A stretch of DNA of 64,000 bases from Vibrio japonicus (lineage in GTDB: Bacteria; Pseudomonadota; Gammaproteobacteria; Enterobacterales; Vibrionaceae): the NCBI RefSeq assembly GCF_024582835.1, contig NZ_CP102096.1:1178001-1242000 (forward strand), in the 5' to 3' direction. Below are positions 45,014 through 54,906 of the stretch, in pieces (the stretch's first letter is position 1; each line of letters begins with the position of its first letter). Both the position numbers and the translations under genes were made by a program. The notes beneath the pieces were generated by a model. The model was not told the DNA's origin, ran no database searches, and was given only the letters and a program-made list of their open reading frames with translations.

Positions 45014-45037
45014 AACCGCCTCAACTGGCGGTTTTTT
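45014..45037 (+). terminator. PilZ gene terminator
   Basis: A 7-bp stem (AACCGCC / GGCGGTT) with a 6-nt loop and a T-tract. Confidence 0.9.
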
Positions 45038-45431
45038 AGTTTTTGCAAACTAATGCATTGAATATAAACTACAAATCTTTAATGTCGGCGGTGGTTTGTA
45101 TCGTTGTGCTATTGCTTAAGCCGATTGTTGATTCGAGTACCTTAGATCTGCCTCTGATACGTTCAACGAAAATATAATGCCAACTATTTCACGAAAACAT
45201 CTCCCCCAAATCGAGTAAACGCCGTTCGTATCACTAATCAAATAGGCGTGTTTCTGCTCTAAAAGTCAATGTGCTTATCAGTATGGAATAAATTGTAAGT
45301 GAATTCATAAGTTTAACCATCAAATCGCCACGATGCACACGCTAAAATAACTTGATACAGTGTGAGCATTTAATGCGTGGTGGACTAAGCGTTCACCTTG
45401 CATCTCCTACTTGTCTTAAGAGCCGAATGGT
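45038..45431 (+). other. Intergenic region before vgrG
   Basis: About 395 bp between the PilZ terminator and vgrG. It should hold the promoter of the type VI module. I see an AAACGCC / GGCGTGTTT imperfect inverted repeat near 45217-45255 but no convincing operator, ORF or att site. Confidence 0.4.
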
Positions 45432-47690
45432 ATGGTTAATGATATAAATTTTACTTTTGATGTCTCAGGGTTCTCCGGAGCGTTTAAAGTCGAAAGCTTT
45501 CGGGTCACGGAAGCTGTATCTTCCCCCTTTGAAATGAACCTGACGGTGTTGTCAGAAGATGACGCTATTACGTTTGAAGCACTGAGCAGAAAAGCAGGTG
45601 TGCTGTGTTTATTTGGTCAGGGCATGGCGGTGGCGCGTCAGTTCAATGGTAGCATCTCTGAGCTGCGCTATCTGGGTTCTGGGCGTCGTTTCTCTCGTTA
45701 CCACATTACACTGGTTCCACAACTTTGGTTTTTGACTCAGCGTCAAGATTGTCGCATCTTCCAAAAGCAAACGGCTCCGGAGATTATTCGCGATGTTTTT
45801 GACGATGCGGGAATTCGTGACTATCGCTTCGAGTTGTCGGCACAGTACGAAGCGAAAGAGTACGTGTTGCAATACCGAGAGAATGACCAGCATTTTGTAC
45901 AGCGATTGATGGCAGAGCACGGGCTTTGGTACTATTTTGAGCACAGCGAAAGTACGCATACGATGGTTATTGTAGACAGCAATGATGCAATACCTGAGCT
46001 TATCAGTTCTCCTCTAAATGCCTCGTATTTAGGCCCTGTGATTTATCATACTCAAGGTGGCGGTGTTTCTGACCGAGAACACATCTCCGACCTTGAGCAA
46101 ATACATCGGACTCGAACAGGACTAGTCAGTTATGGTGATTACAACTACCTCACACCGAAAATTCCGCAGGGTAAGTATGCAGAGGAAGGACCAAACTTCG
46201 ACTTACAACGTTATGACTATCCGGGCCGATATGCCACACCAGAATTAGGTCTACAGCGTACTAGTGAGTGGATGTCAGAACATGCCGTAGATAGCCACCA
46301 GATTGAAGCAGCAAGCGATATCATGCGTTTGACGACGGGTTACAGCTTCGACATCAGCCAACATCCACGTTCGGCAATCAATCGGGACTATCTGATGCTG
46401 TCGGTGATACACACTGGTTTCAACCCTCGCGTTCACGAAGAGGAAGCGAGTGAGGAACCGACAACCTATCACAACCATTTCTCCTGTTTACCCCGTGATG
46501 TGACGTTCCGCGCACCCAAGATGGCTTCTCCAGTTGTGGACGGTCCTCAAACGGCCGTTGTAGTCGGTCCTGCGGGGGAAGAAATATACACGGATGAGTA
46601 TGGACGTATTAAAGTGCAGTTCCATTGGGACCGCTATGCGCAAAGCGATGAACATAGTTCATGTTGGCTGCGTGTCAGTCAATCTATGGCCGCGCCAAAC
46701 TGGGGGGCTGTGTATTTACCTCGTATCGGTCATGAAGTGATTGTGACCTTCCTTGAAGGCGACCCAGACCGTCCAATGGTGACAGGCGCGGTGTACAACG
46801 GTTTACATACGCCGCCATACCCACTGCCAGAAAACAAAACTCGCACCGTGTTTAGAACCCAAAGCCATAAAGCAGAGGGGTATAACGAAATGTCCTTTGA
46901 GGACGAAAATGACCAAGAAGAGGTGTATTTCCGTGCTCAAAAAGACATGAAAACCAAAATTCTAAATAACCGCTACCGTGACATCGGCAATGATGAAGAA
47001 CTAAAGGTCGGTAATAACCAAGAAAACAACATCCTAGGAGACCGTAAAGAAGGGATTGATGGCCATAAAACGTCCATGACCAAACAAATCTTTATGGAGA
47101 AAGTCGAGAAGGATGTTCAGGTGGTCTACAACGCAAATGAGTCTAAAAAGATAGCCAGCAATCGAGACCTCTATATCGACGAAAACCGACGCACGCTTAT
47201 TGGCAAAAATGACATAACGGACGTCGGCCAAGATCAAAGTACTGTCGTATTGGCCTCACGCTCCATTGATGTGGGCGTAGATGACACACAAAGAATCGGT
47301 AATCAACTCAGTGTCGAGGTCAATGGAAATATCTCTCTCCGCTCTGATGGCGAAACGGCTGTAGTGTCTGCTGAAGAAATCAAAGTTCAGGTTGGTGCGT
47401 CGAGTTTGGTGCTCAAAAGCAGTGGAAACATCCACTTACACGGCACTTCCATTGCGATTGATGGCGCAAGTAATGTCACGGCGATCGGCGGTAAGGTCGA
47501 TATCAATCCTAGCAGTGCTGTAAAGGGCAGCAGCAGAGTATCAACTAGACGCCCGAAGAAACCGTCATTAGCAATGAAACCGATGCCTGTGATGTCACCT
47601 ACTTCTTATGCCGGATTGGTTGAAGAAGGCAGTTTATTGCAAGAGATTTGTGATTGTGGGAGTGGAAGAACATGCCAATTGCACAGCTAA
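45432..47690 (+). CDS. vgrG: Type VI secretion spike VgrG
   Basis: A 752-aa VgrG, the trimeric spike of the type VI secretion system, which carries effectors into target cells. The N-terminal gp27-like part (about 1-350) has SSPFEMNLTVLS and the typical MAEHGLWYYFEH. The gp5-like OB domain contains TDEYGRIKVQFHWDR and WGAVYLPRIGHEV. A beta-needle of repeats follows (about 500-700), and the C-terminal tail has Cys and Pro (CDCGSGRTCQLH). It heads a vgrG-DUF4123-effector operon. No other T6SS structural genes are in the window, so it is an orphan module. Confidence 0.96.
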   Translation: MVNDINFTFDVSGFSGAFKVESFRVTEAVSSPFEMNLTVLSEDDAITFEALSRKAGVLCLFGQGMAVARQFNGSISELRYLGSGRRFSRYHITLVPQLWFLTQRQDCRIFQKQTAPEIIRDVFDDAGIRDYRFELSAQYEAKEYVLQYRENDQHFVQRLMAEHGLWYYFEHSESTHTMVIVDSNDAIPELISSPLNASYLGPVIYHTQGGGVSDREHISDLEQIHRTRTGLVSYGDYNYLTPKIPQGKYAEEGPNFDLQRYDYPGRYATPELGLQRTSEWMSEHAVDSHQIEAASDIMRLTTGYSFDISQHPRSAINRDYLMLSVIHTGFNPRVHEEEASEEPTTYHNHFSCLPRDVTFRAPKMASPVVDGPQTAVVVGPAGEEIYTDEYGRIKVQFHWDRYAQSDEHSSCWLRVSQSMAAPNWGAVYLPRIGHEVIVTFLEGDPDRPMVTGAVYNGLHTPPYPLPENKTRTVFRTQSHKAEGYNEMSFEDENDQEEVYFRAQKDMKTKILNNRYRDIGNDEELKVGNNQENNILGDRKEGIDGHKTSMTKQIFMEKVEKDVQVVYNANESKKIASNRDLYIDENRRTLIGKNDITDVGQDQSTVVLASRSIDVGVDDTQRIGNQLSVEVNGNISLRSDGETAVVSAEEIKVQVGASSLVLKSSGNIHLHGTSIAIDGASNVTAIGGKVDINPSSAVKGSSRVSTRRPKKPSLAMKPMPVMSPTSYAGLVEEGSLLQEICDCGSGRTCQLHS

Positions 47691-48265
47691 ACCCTGAATG
47701 GGACATCCAACTGACACCACCATTTTTCCCATCGGCTGATAAAAAGCTATACGTGCTGCTTGAACCTACGTTATGGCCTGAATGGGAGGAGTCGTTATCG
47801 GACAGTGAAGCCGTTCCACTCTTTGCCAAAACTCGATTCGCAGCCGTAGGAAATGGCCCTGTCGTCGTGGAAATCCCTGACAAGCAGAAGCTAGAAACTG
47901 TACAAAGCCACTTAGAGGCAACGCCTTCTGGTTGCCTTATTGTTGCAGTAAGTTCGATAGATATAGAAAGCCTTGCCACGTCTTTACGAAATCGCCTTGT
48001 TGTTCAATATGGTCAGGCGCAAGCGATGATGCGGTTTTATGAGCCTCGCAAACTTGTCATGCTTATTGGTTCAATGAATACGTATCAAAGGCAGCAGTTC
48101 TTTCCATTACTGACTCGTATCCAATGGTTTGACCGTGAATGGCTAAGTGCTTCATGGCAAAAGCCAGAGCAAAGCCAAACAATTCCACAGATTTGGGATT
48201 TAACTGAACAGCAAATACAAACCATGAACTTACTTTCTGACTACTGGCAAGGAGCGAACGCCTAA
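47672..48265 (+). CDS. DUF4123 T6SS effector adaptor
   Basis: A 197-aa DUF4123 (Tap/TEC-type) adaptor that docks an effector on its VgrG. The family is seen in YVLLEPTLWPEWEESL near the N-terminus and FYEPRKLVMLIGSMN in the centre. The start (ATG 47672, after GGAAG) lies inside vgrG, overlapping by 19 bp, and its stop overlaps the effector start. This tight coupling indicates that all three work together. Confidence 0.88.
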   Translation: MPIAQLNPEWDIQLTPPFFPSADKKLYVLLEPTLWPEWEESLSDSEAVPLFAKTRFAAVGNGPVVVEIPDKQKLETVQSHLEATPSGCLIVAVSSIDIESLATSLRNRLVVQYGQAQAMMRFYEPRKLVMLIGSMNTYQRQQFFPLLTRIQWFDREWLSASWQKPEQSQTIPQIWDLTEQQIQTMNLLSDYWQGANA

Positions 48266-50742
48266 TGAGTCAAACTTACACTATCAAGCCCGGCGATACC
48301 CTGTGGCAAGTAGCCATTGAACAACAAGTGGATTTCCCCACGTTGCTTGAGTTGAATCCGCAATATCAAGAAAATCCAGACTTTATCCGTGTAGGTGAAA
48401 CGTTAACGCTCCCTGACAACACACCTCTTGAAGAAGTAAAGCCTAAACATCCCGTAGAACCTGTTTCAGATTTACGAGAACTGGCTGAAACAAGCCCCTT
48501 ATTTGCGCCACCTCTCTGCCAATCCATTGATGTTCATGATGTTATTTTCTTAACTGGCGATGGGCCGCTTGAATATTGGTTATTGGATGAGAAAGCGGCA
48601 AAGGAGCTTGAGAAAGAGAGTCAAAAGACAGACCTATTACTTAACAATTACAAGGAAATACTTGAGTCTGCGCCAAAAGGGAGTAATGCAACCCATGAAG
48701 CGATGGAAGAACACGCGCGTAAAAAAGAGGCCTGGCTTGCTGATGCAAACTATGCCGAAATGTTCGCAACGGAAGAGGTTCAGAATAATCCTGCTAGCCA
48801 AAGAGTTGCGAAAATAAAGGCAAATCAGCAACCAACTAACTTCAACTTAAAACGCGCAAGAGCGACTAAGCGCGCGCTGGAACAGCGTAAAGCGTTTGTA
48901 GAAAAATACCACAACACTTTTTTCTCTGAAGGCTCGACAGAGACATTAAGAAAACACGTCCTAGAGAGCATTCAGAAAGAAATTGATTATTACCTCAATT
49001 TAGAAGCAGAGGCAGAAAAGAAAAAACCGGAATCAGTTACTAAGGTCGGGATTAAGGCAAATGCTGATGGAACAGCGCTCCATACACGTAAAATAAAACG
49101 GCATGTAGCGGAAGTGTATTCAGTGAGTCACGGTCGTTATGTTTATATACGCTCGCGCTTTCTTGAGCGAGAAGAAAAACGCTGGCAACGTTCTTATACT
49201 CATACGAAGGCGATGAAAGCTCTCGAACAAAAGGATTATAAAGGCTTTGGTAAAGCTGTCGCTGAAGACATCAAAGAAAGTCAGAACACACTTAAAATTA
49301 CGTCAAAGTTAGCACAGTGGAAGGCGGAAGGTAACAAATGGGTAGAATGGAAAGCGACTCAAGATATATTACAATATGAAGGCAAGACGATTTTTGCTGT
49401 CAGTGCAGAGGCGCAGCTTTTTCGATGGGGGGCTCAAGCCACCGCAGTGAGTGATTTTGAGCCAGCAAAAGGCAGGATAGATTTAGGCATCGGTACGGAT
49501 GCTAGCGTGTCGCTTGCGGAAGCGAAAGCAGAGGCCAAACTGTATTTACCGCATGAAAAAGGTTTTGCTGCTCAATTAAATTACCGCGATGCCAATGGAG
49601 AAAATGCCACCTACTCATTTGGTTGCTTTCGACTCAATGGCACGGTCTCGATTGGGTGCTTTATTGGCGCCGCCGTAGAAGGTGAAGGGAAAGCGGGCAA
49701 AAGTGCTAAGCAGAATGAAAACGGGGAAAGTGTGGGTGTGCTGTTCACCCCTCGCATTAACTTAGCTAAGTCACCGAAGGGACAAGTCGGCTTCAAAGCG
49801 CAAGGGTTTGCCGGTGGGAACGTCAGCGGTCAAGTGCTTGGTGGTATTGAGTGGCAAGCGCCAGAAGGCGAGAAACCTGTCTCATTCAATGCGCTTGCAC
49901 AGATTAGCGTAGCCGCGAATATCGGAGCGGGTGCAGGGTTTGGGGCAGATTTTCAACTCTCGCTAACTGACGGTAAGTTCTATTTGATGTGTTCAGGTCA
50001 ACTTATTTGGGGTGTTGGCGGCGGCGGCGGTTTCGGTGTACTCATAGATGGTGAGCAGTTGTGGGAGCTCACGCTTATCCTTTTGAAGGCATTGCAATAC
50101 GTCGATTACCGTTACTTGAATAATATAAGCGAAGAAGCATATAAGCATTTGCTTAACTCAACGTTAGTTTCTTTTGCTAGAGATTTGGTTGTTGATCCTT
50201 CTCAGACATTTGAAAAAGTGTTGTTGGCAGGTGAAACTCAGGTGGAAACTTGGAAGCAAGACTTTGAAGATATTATGGACCGTCAGAGAAAAGCAAATGC
50301 GTTGGCTACACGTATTCTCGATGAATCGACGTTATCAGGCGTACCATTTGAGCAAATGTTACCAGAAGCAGTTGGTATTATGCTCGATATCTTAGTTGAA
50401 GAGTTTTTGCTGAGTTTTAATGAGCAGCAAGAAAGTGCGATATATAAATTGCTTAGCGAGAGCGCTTACAGTTGGCATAAATTTGAAGAAATTTTGCAAT
50501 GCATGAACCCGGCGGGTCAGGCTGTTCTGGGTGATAAAGTGATGTTTGATAACCTTGCTCGCATTAACGCTATATTGGACAACACGCAGCAGCATGACTT
50601 TAACTTGTGGGTCACTCAGCTAGCAGAAAAAGGTAAGAGTGGTGCGACTGGTAAGCCTTACACGCCACTTAGTGGTGACGCACTCACACGCAAGAAAGCC
50701 CAAATAACTGCTCGTGATGATGACTATTTGCCGTATAGATAA
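48265..50742 (+). CDS. LysM-containing T6SS effector candidate, 825 aa
   Basis: A LysM domain (about 2-51, YTIKPGDTLWQVAIEQ) is followed by a long charged helical part (about 105-330), a beta-rich Gly-containing segment (about 385-600) with the very Gly-rich WGVGGGGGFGVL (about 578-590), and a helical C-terminus (about 610-820). I recognise no catalytic motif. The position after vgrG and the DUF4123 adaptor marks it as the cargo. The glycine-rich, semi-hydrophobic middle hints at membrane or envelope attack rather than an enzyme; that is inference. The start overlaps the adaptor stop (TAATG). Confidence 0.8.
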   Translation: MSQTYTIKPGDTLWQVAIEQQVDFPTLLELNPQYQENPDFIRVGETLTLPDNTPLEEVKPKHPVEPVSDLRELAETSPLFAPPLCQSIDVHDVIFLTGDGPLEYWLLDEKAAKELEKESQKTDLLLNNYKEILESAPKGSNATHEAMEEHARKKEAWLADANYAEMFATEEVQNNPASQRVAKIKANQQPTNFNLKRARATKRALEQRKAFVEKYHNTFFSEGSTETLRKHVLESIQKEIDYYLNLEAEAEKKKPESVTKVGIKANADGTALHTRKIKRHVAEVYSVSHGRYVYIRSRFLEREEKRWQRSYTHTKAMKALEQKDYKGFGKAVAEDIKESQNTLKITSKLAQWKAEGNKWVEWKATQDILQYEGKTIFAVSAEAQLFRWGAQATAVSDFEPAKGRIDLGIGTDASVSLAEAKAEAKLYLPHEKGFAAQLNYRDANGENATYSFGCFRLNGTVSIGCFIGAAVEGEGKAGKSAKQNENGESVGVLFTPRINLAKSPKGQVGFKAQGFAGGNVSGQVLGGIEWQAPEGEKPVSFNALAQISVAANIGAGAGFGADFQLSLTDGKFYLMCSGQLIWGVGGGGGFGVLIDGEQLWELTLILLKALQYVDYRYLNNISEEAYKHLLNSTLVSFARDLVVDPSQTFEKVLLAGETQVETWKQDFEDIMDRQRKANALATRILDESTLSGVPFEQMLPEAVGIMLDILVEEFLLSFNEQQESAIYKLLSESAYSWHKFEEILQCMNPAGQAVLGDKVMFDNLARINAILDNTQQHDFNLWVTQLAEKGKSGATGKPYTPLSGDALTRKKAQITARDDDYLPYR

Positions 50743-50755
50743 ACTTACCAAGAAA

Positions 50756-50782
50756 GGGAATAGGCTGTTATAGCCTATTCCC
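50756..50782. terminator. Convergent terminator, effector / SUMF1 gene
   Basis: An 11-bp perfect stem (GGGAATAGGCT / AGCCTATTCCC) with a 5-nt loop. The T-tract is short on both strands. Confidence 0.7.
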
Positions 50783-50797
50783 CCCGACTTTACGCCA

Positions 50798-51853
50798 TTA
50801 CCTAGCTGGCATGGTTTGTTGAAGAGCACAGCGAAAGCTCACCGAAGGAAAATATCTCTCTTTGACAGGAAGACTATGGATTCGTGAAAATACCATAGTC
50901 ATTCCTCCGGCATCGCGAAGCACTTTTTCCGTGCCAGATTCTGGACCTTGCGGATTATGTTCCGGTGAGTTCTGGTAATATGTCGGCGAGTACCAGTCAT
51001 TTACCCACTCGCTCACCTGATTGGACATGCCAGCCACTCCTAACGGGTTTGGAGGATAGGAGTCAACATCTTCGATATCTGTTGAACTATTGACTTCATC
51101 CTCTTTGTAGTCCACGTAACGACTAGTCTCTGGAACGAAATAATGAGAGTTGTACATTTGACGATAGCCATTATTAGTCGCGAAATATACCTTTTTCCCG
51201 CGGCTCCTTGCCGCATATTCCCATTGTGCTTCCGTTGGTAAGTCAAATGGCAATGCACTAACATCACTTACCCATTGACAGTAATCTTTGGCGTTTTGCC
51301 AGGTCTTGGTTGCCGCTGCATTGTTTTTGCGCTTAGTTATTAATACTTCATAGCGTTCTGAGCCTCTCTCAATATGTGGCCCATTTTTAGACAAATCACG
51401 GCCAACAGGTAGGCCAGTAATTTGGCGCATCCACTCCATATCAATAAATCGTGTTTCAAATTTAGCAATAGAGTAAGAATCTAACGTTACTTTATGTAGG
51501 TGATAAGCACCCGTTTCACCACTAGATGGCGAACTCAAGCACTGCACATCTGGAGACCAATCCATGCGATTTAGCGTACCACTTGGGGCTTCGCAGGGGG
51601 CACCAAAGTCTCCCATATCAAAGCTGCCGCCTTCAACAAAGACAAGCTCTTCGATAGCTCGCACCACCACTTCAGCCGCATTCTGTTTTTGTTCTCGAGT
51701 TGCTTCAGGGTAAAGGTTATTGATGTTTGATACGATTGTATCAATTTGCTTTTGAGAGACGGTCTCACTTGAAACCTCGATTGTTGAACTTTCGCTATTG
51801 CACGCCATTAACAAAGGAAGCGTACAAGCCATTCCTAACCATCTGTTTTTCAT
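50798..51853 (-). CDS. SUMF1/FGE-fold lipoprotein, candidate immunity protein
   Basis: A 351-aa lipoprotein (signal ending LLMAC, start at 51853) with a formylglycine-generating enzyme-like SUMF1 domain: FVEGGSFDMGDFGAP, LPTEAQWEYAARSRGKK and GMSNQVSEWVNDWY. The family fold is often used as a binding scaffold. It is convergent with the effector, 55 bp apart, and has its own promoter, which fits an immunity protein kept in the periplasm. Proof is lacking. It could also be an unrelated envelope lipoprotein. Confidence 0.82.
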   Translation of the reverse strand: MKNRWLGMACTLPLLMACNSESSTIEVSSETVSQKQIDTIVSNINNLYPEATREQKQNAAEVVVRAIEELVFVEGGSFDMGDFGAPCEAPSGTLNRMDWSPDVQCLSSPSSGETGAYHLHKVTLDSYSIAKFETRFIDMEWMRQITGLPVGRDLSKNGPHIERGSERYEVLITKRKNNAAATKTWQNAKDYCQWVSDVSALPFDLPTEAQWEYAARSRGKKVYFATNNGYRQMYNSHYFVPETSRYVDYKEDEVNSSTDIEDVDSYPPNPLGVAGMSNQVSEWVNDWYSPTYYQNSPEHNPQGPESGTEKVLRDAGGMTMVFSRIHSLPVKERYFPSVSFRCALQQTMPAR

Positions 51854-52216
51854 TGGGTCTTCCTTTTTGTCTATGTGCATATTTTACGCATAAACAAAAA
51901 GTGATAACAGTTTCAAATGAACGGTATGCCTAGTTATAAAGACTGCGTTACTACTTTATATGGTTTTTTAGTGTTTGGGGGTAAGTAAGGTATTCTGCCG
52001 GATGTTTTTAGCAACCTGCGGATTAGTGTTGATAGGGTGATTTGTAGGGTAGTGAGATATGCGAGTAAGCGTTGAACTATCTGGAGTTATTTACGTTCAA
52101 AATTATGTAGAAAGTAGCATCGCAACCAAGGCGCATATACTGCGCCTTGGTTATTGTTGTAATGGGGATTATTAGATGGGGTTAAATATAAGGGGCTTTC
52201 AGCTTTGTATAAGCGT
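51854..52216 (-). other. Intergenic region with a 12-bp hairpin
   Basis: About 360 bp between the MCP gene and the SUMF1 gene. A perfect 12-bp stem (AACCAAGGCGCA / TGCGCCTTGGTT, 52124-52152) with a 5-nt loop lies 65 bp beyond the MCP stop and may end MCP transcription, although no T-run follows on either strand. The part nearest 51880 should hold the SUMF1 promoter. I see no other gene. Confidence 0.45.
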
Positions 52217-53851
52217 TTATACCTTAAACTGCGCTACCAGTTTATCTAGGTTCTCACACTGTTCAGAAAGCGAGATACAGGCATTTTCAGCGCTGTTGAC
52301 CATCTCAACCATGTGGTTGCTATTGTCTAGAATGCGAACCACATTATTGTTTACTTCTTCACTGACACTGTTTTGCTCGCTTGCTGCGGTTGCGATGTGC
52401 GTATTCATCTCATTCATTAGCGCGATAGAGGTCATGATCTCTTTAAGCGATTCAGACGCACTGCCTGCACTTACAATCGTCTGCTGACCACTTTCTTTAC
52501 TCGCTTCCATAACGGATACCGCCTGGCGCGCGCCTTCTTGCAGCTTTTGAATCATTAATTGAATTTCACCAGTGCTGTCCTGGGTACGACTAGCCAACGA
52601 GCGAACTTCGTCTGCAACCACTGCAAAGCCTCGGCCTTGCTCGCCTGCTCGAGCTGCTTCAATCGCTGCATTCAATGCCAGTAGGTTCGTTTGGTCGGCA
52701 ATGCCACGAATAACATCCAAAATAGAGGCGATGTTGCTCACGTCAGCATCCAAATTGTGGATGACTTGGCTTGCGTTATCAATTTCACCTGCCAACGTTT
52801 CAATAGAGGAGACAGTGCTATTGAGAGTGCGATCGGTGTTCGATGCTTCGTCGTTTGCCTTAGTACTTGCCAGGGCTGCTTCCTCAGCATTAGACGCCAC
52901 AGTTTGACTGGTTGCCTGCATTTCGTTGACTGCTGTGGCAACCATTTCACTTTCTTGCTGCTGTTGGCCAGAGAACTCCGCAACAGATTGTGTCAGTGAT
53001 TTAATGTTTTCCATTTCAGCGCGTACCGCGTTCGATGACACGATCACTTGCCCTACAGTGGCGTGGATACGTTCAACAAACTGGTTAAATGCATTGGCGA
53101 GTTGACCCAGTTCATCATTACTTTGTACCGAAATTCGTTTCGATAGGTCACCATCACCTGTTGCAATATCATTCATTGCCTTGTTAATTCGGTTAATGGG
53201 TGTGAGTACCAAGCGGTGTGAGATCCAGAATGAAAAGCCAACAAGTAAAACCGCAATAAAAGCACCGACTTCAAGAACGATTTTGCTGTATTGGATGGAT
53301 GCCGCTGATTCTTTTCGCAGTGAAAGTTGAAGCTCTTCGACATGTTCCGTGATGGTGACAAGTTGCTCACGAATCGTCTTAAACTGTGCGTCTAATTTAG
53401 TGTGGTTTTGCTCGTAATAACTAACTGCTTGTGCCGGATTTTCAAACATTGGTTCATAGAGCTTCACCCATGCTGTTGTCGCAGCAGCAACTTTATCAAT
53501 ATCACTTTGTTTGCTTTGAGGAAGATAACCCGCGTCGACCAATACGCTAGCTTTGCTTAGACGAGGTGTCGCTTTGTATGCGTTATCTTTAAACTCTTCG
53601 ATGTTGTACTCTATCTCAGCTTGGCTTTTCGCTAGCATCAGCCCTTGTGCGGCAGTGACCACTTGGTATAGGTCGCGGTAGCCATCGGCTAAGCTATCCA
53701 TAACTGGTTGAACTTCGGTATTGAGTTGCTCGTTCAGGGACTCTTGTCGGTTCGCTTGAAGGACGTTGATGACCGTCATAATTGCAATGATGACTGCCAG
53801 TAAAACGATAGGAAAGGACAGTTTGTGTTTGATGGTAAGCCTATTTAGCAT
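52217..53851 (-). CDS. Methyl-accepting chemotaxis protein
   Basis: A 544-aa receptor. Signal-anchor helix (about 10-30), periplasmic helical ligand domain (about 31-185), second helix (about 188-208), HAMP (about 210-262), then the signalling domain with [20 protein letters not shown]. The sensor domain looks like a four-helix bundle, and its ligand is unknown. It stands alone, and the Cys heme motif of the other receptor (7802-9415) is absent. Confidence 0.93.
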   Translation of the reverse strand: MLNRLTIKHKLSFPIVLLAVIIAIMTVINVLQANRQESLNEQLNTEVQPVMDSLADGYRDLYQVVTAAQGLMLAKSQAEIEYNIEEFKDNAYKATPRLSKASVLVDAGYLPQSKQSDIDKVAAATTAWVKLYEPMFENPAQAVSYYEQNHTKLDAQFKTIREQLVTITEHVEELQLSLRKESAASIQYSKIVLEVGAFIAVLLVGFSFWISHRLVLTPINRINKAMNDIATGDGDLSKRISVQSNDELGQLANAFNQFVERIHATVGQVIVSSNAVRAEMENIKSLTQSVAEFSGQQQQESEMVATAVNEMQATSQTVASNAEEAALASTKANDEASNTDRTLNSTVSSIETLAGEIDNASQVIHNLDADVSNIASILDVIRGIADQTNLLALNAAIEAARAGEQGRGFAVVADEVRSLASRTQDSTGEIQLMIQKLQEGARQAVSVMEASKESGQQTIVSAGSASESLKEIMTSIALMNEMNTHIATAASEQNSVSEEVNNNVVRILDNSNHMVEMVNSAENACISLSEQCENLDKLVAQFKV

Positions 53852-54024
53852 AGTGAATCCTAAACATCTGATGTTAATAAAATATTCGACTGCTTATTGC
53901 ATGGCAAAGAGGGCATAGTTGCGTATAAAGAATGCATGACTGCGTTTTGTTAAGCAAGTCCACGGTATGTCATAGGTTGGTGAAATTGTGGCATTTTTGC
54001 AAAATTTGTCTCCATTTTGAGCGC

Positions 54025-54153
54025 ATGGCTAACTTTTTGAATAAAGTGAAAAAATACCTTTACTTAATTGGATTTATCGTCATTAGTGGCGGATCTGCAT
54101 CGGAAAGCGGTTGTATTGGCTTCGGAGTTTTTGAAGTAGGGCTGACAGCTTAA
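54025..54153 (+). CDS. Possible small hydrophobic peptide, 42 aa
   Basis: ATG at 54025, with a hydrophobic stretch (YLYLIGFIVISGG) and Cys near the end. It is the only plus-strand reading frame upstream of a strong plus-strand terminator at 54226-54267. A longer frame starts at 53932. It may be a small membrane protein or chance. Confidence 0.28.
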   Translation: MANFLNKVKKYLYLIGFIVISGGSASESGCIGFGVFEVGLTA

Positions 54154-54225
54154 AGCATGGCGGTCGCTGAATTAGCGCTATATTGGTGGTGTGTTCAGAA
54201 TGGAATTTTGAGGCTTTAGAAAGGT

Positions 54226-54267
54226 GAAACCCCAGAGGTGGTAAGTCTCTGGGGTTTCGAATTTTTT
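54226..54267 (+). terminator. Terminator of unknown plus-strand transcript
   Basis: A 12-bp perfect stem (GAAACCCCAGAG / CTCTGGGGTTTC) with a 9-nt loop, then GAATTTTTT. It is oriented for a plus-strand transcript, but no certain gene lies upstream on that strand, so a small RNA or peptide gene may be hidden in 53852-54225. Confidence 0.8.
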
Positions 54268-54346
54268 AGAAGTCTCGGTTGGTAAAGCCGATATTCTTTA
54301 TATGCAAAAGGTTTGGATTAAATCCGATTAATTCCTTGGTAGGGAA

Positions 54347-54625
54347 TTAGATGCGGATGAAGTCCATGTGCTCAACTTTTGGCTTGTAAGCGTGACGTTG
54401 AACGTCTTGTGGCTTAACTTTTACTTCAGCGCCATCGATCACTAGAACGATACCTTCGTAAAACTCAGGCTTGTCCATTTGGTTAACGATGTCATCGTGG
54501 TTAAGAACGATTGATACTGGAGCTTCAGAACCACCGTAAACGATAGCAGGGAATTTACCAGCGTGACGTAGGCGGCGGCTCGCACCTTTACCTAGTTCAG
54601 TACGTACTACTGCTTCAAATTTCAT
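54347..54625 (-). CDS. rplY: 50S ribosomal protein L25
   Basis: A 92-aa single-domain L25 that binds 5S rRNA. The short form matches gammaproteobacterial L25 (about 94 aa), beginning [20 protein letters not shown]. It has a structured leader just upstream. In E. coli rplY is adjacent to radD, and here the CarRS-type genes come between them, as I recall for V. cholerae. Confidence 0.97.
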   Translation of the reverse strand: MKFEAVVRTELGKGASRRLRHAGKFPAIVYGGSEAPVSIVLNHDDIVNQMDKPEFYEGIVLVIDGAEVKVKPQDVQRHAYKPKVEHMDFIRI

Positions 54626-54658
54626 AGTATTACTCTCAAATATGAATAAATTAATGTC

Positions 54659-54688
54659 ACATTCGGCAATGCGACCTTGCCCGAATGT
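54659..54688 (-). promoter_or_regulatory. Hairpin in the rplY leader
   Basis: On the minus strand ACATTCGG-G-CAA pairs with TTGCCGAATGT, an 11-bp stem with one bulged G, 34-63 nt before the ATG. Autoregulation of rplY through its leader is known in E. coli. This hairpin is a good candidate for the binding site, but it could also be unrelated. Confidence 0.45.
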
Positions 54689-54906
54689 ATTTCACGTTTT
54701 ACAAGTAATTGGTAGTAACTCATAAAACGAGCGCGGATACTAACACTCTCTCAGGTTACTAGCAATAGAAAATAGCGCCAACTGACTATCTTTTGATTAA
54801 ATCTATTCAAATAGTTAGCGAATCTAGCATAGCGAATTCTAATCTAGGTTTCGTTTCACTCTTTTTACGGTTTCATGAAGTAAAAACGTCGAGTTTCTAT
54901 TTACGT

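Noticed and set aside
45432..51853. Genomic island or mobile element carrying the T6SS module
   Set aside because: No integrase, transposase, direct repeats or tRNA at the edges; composition is not clearly different by eye.
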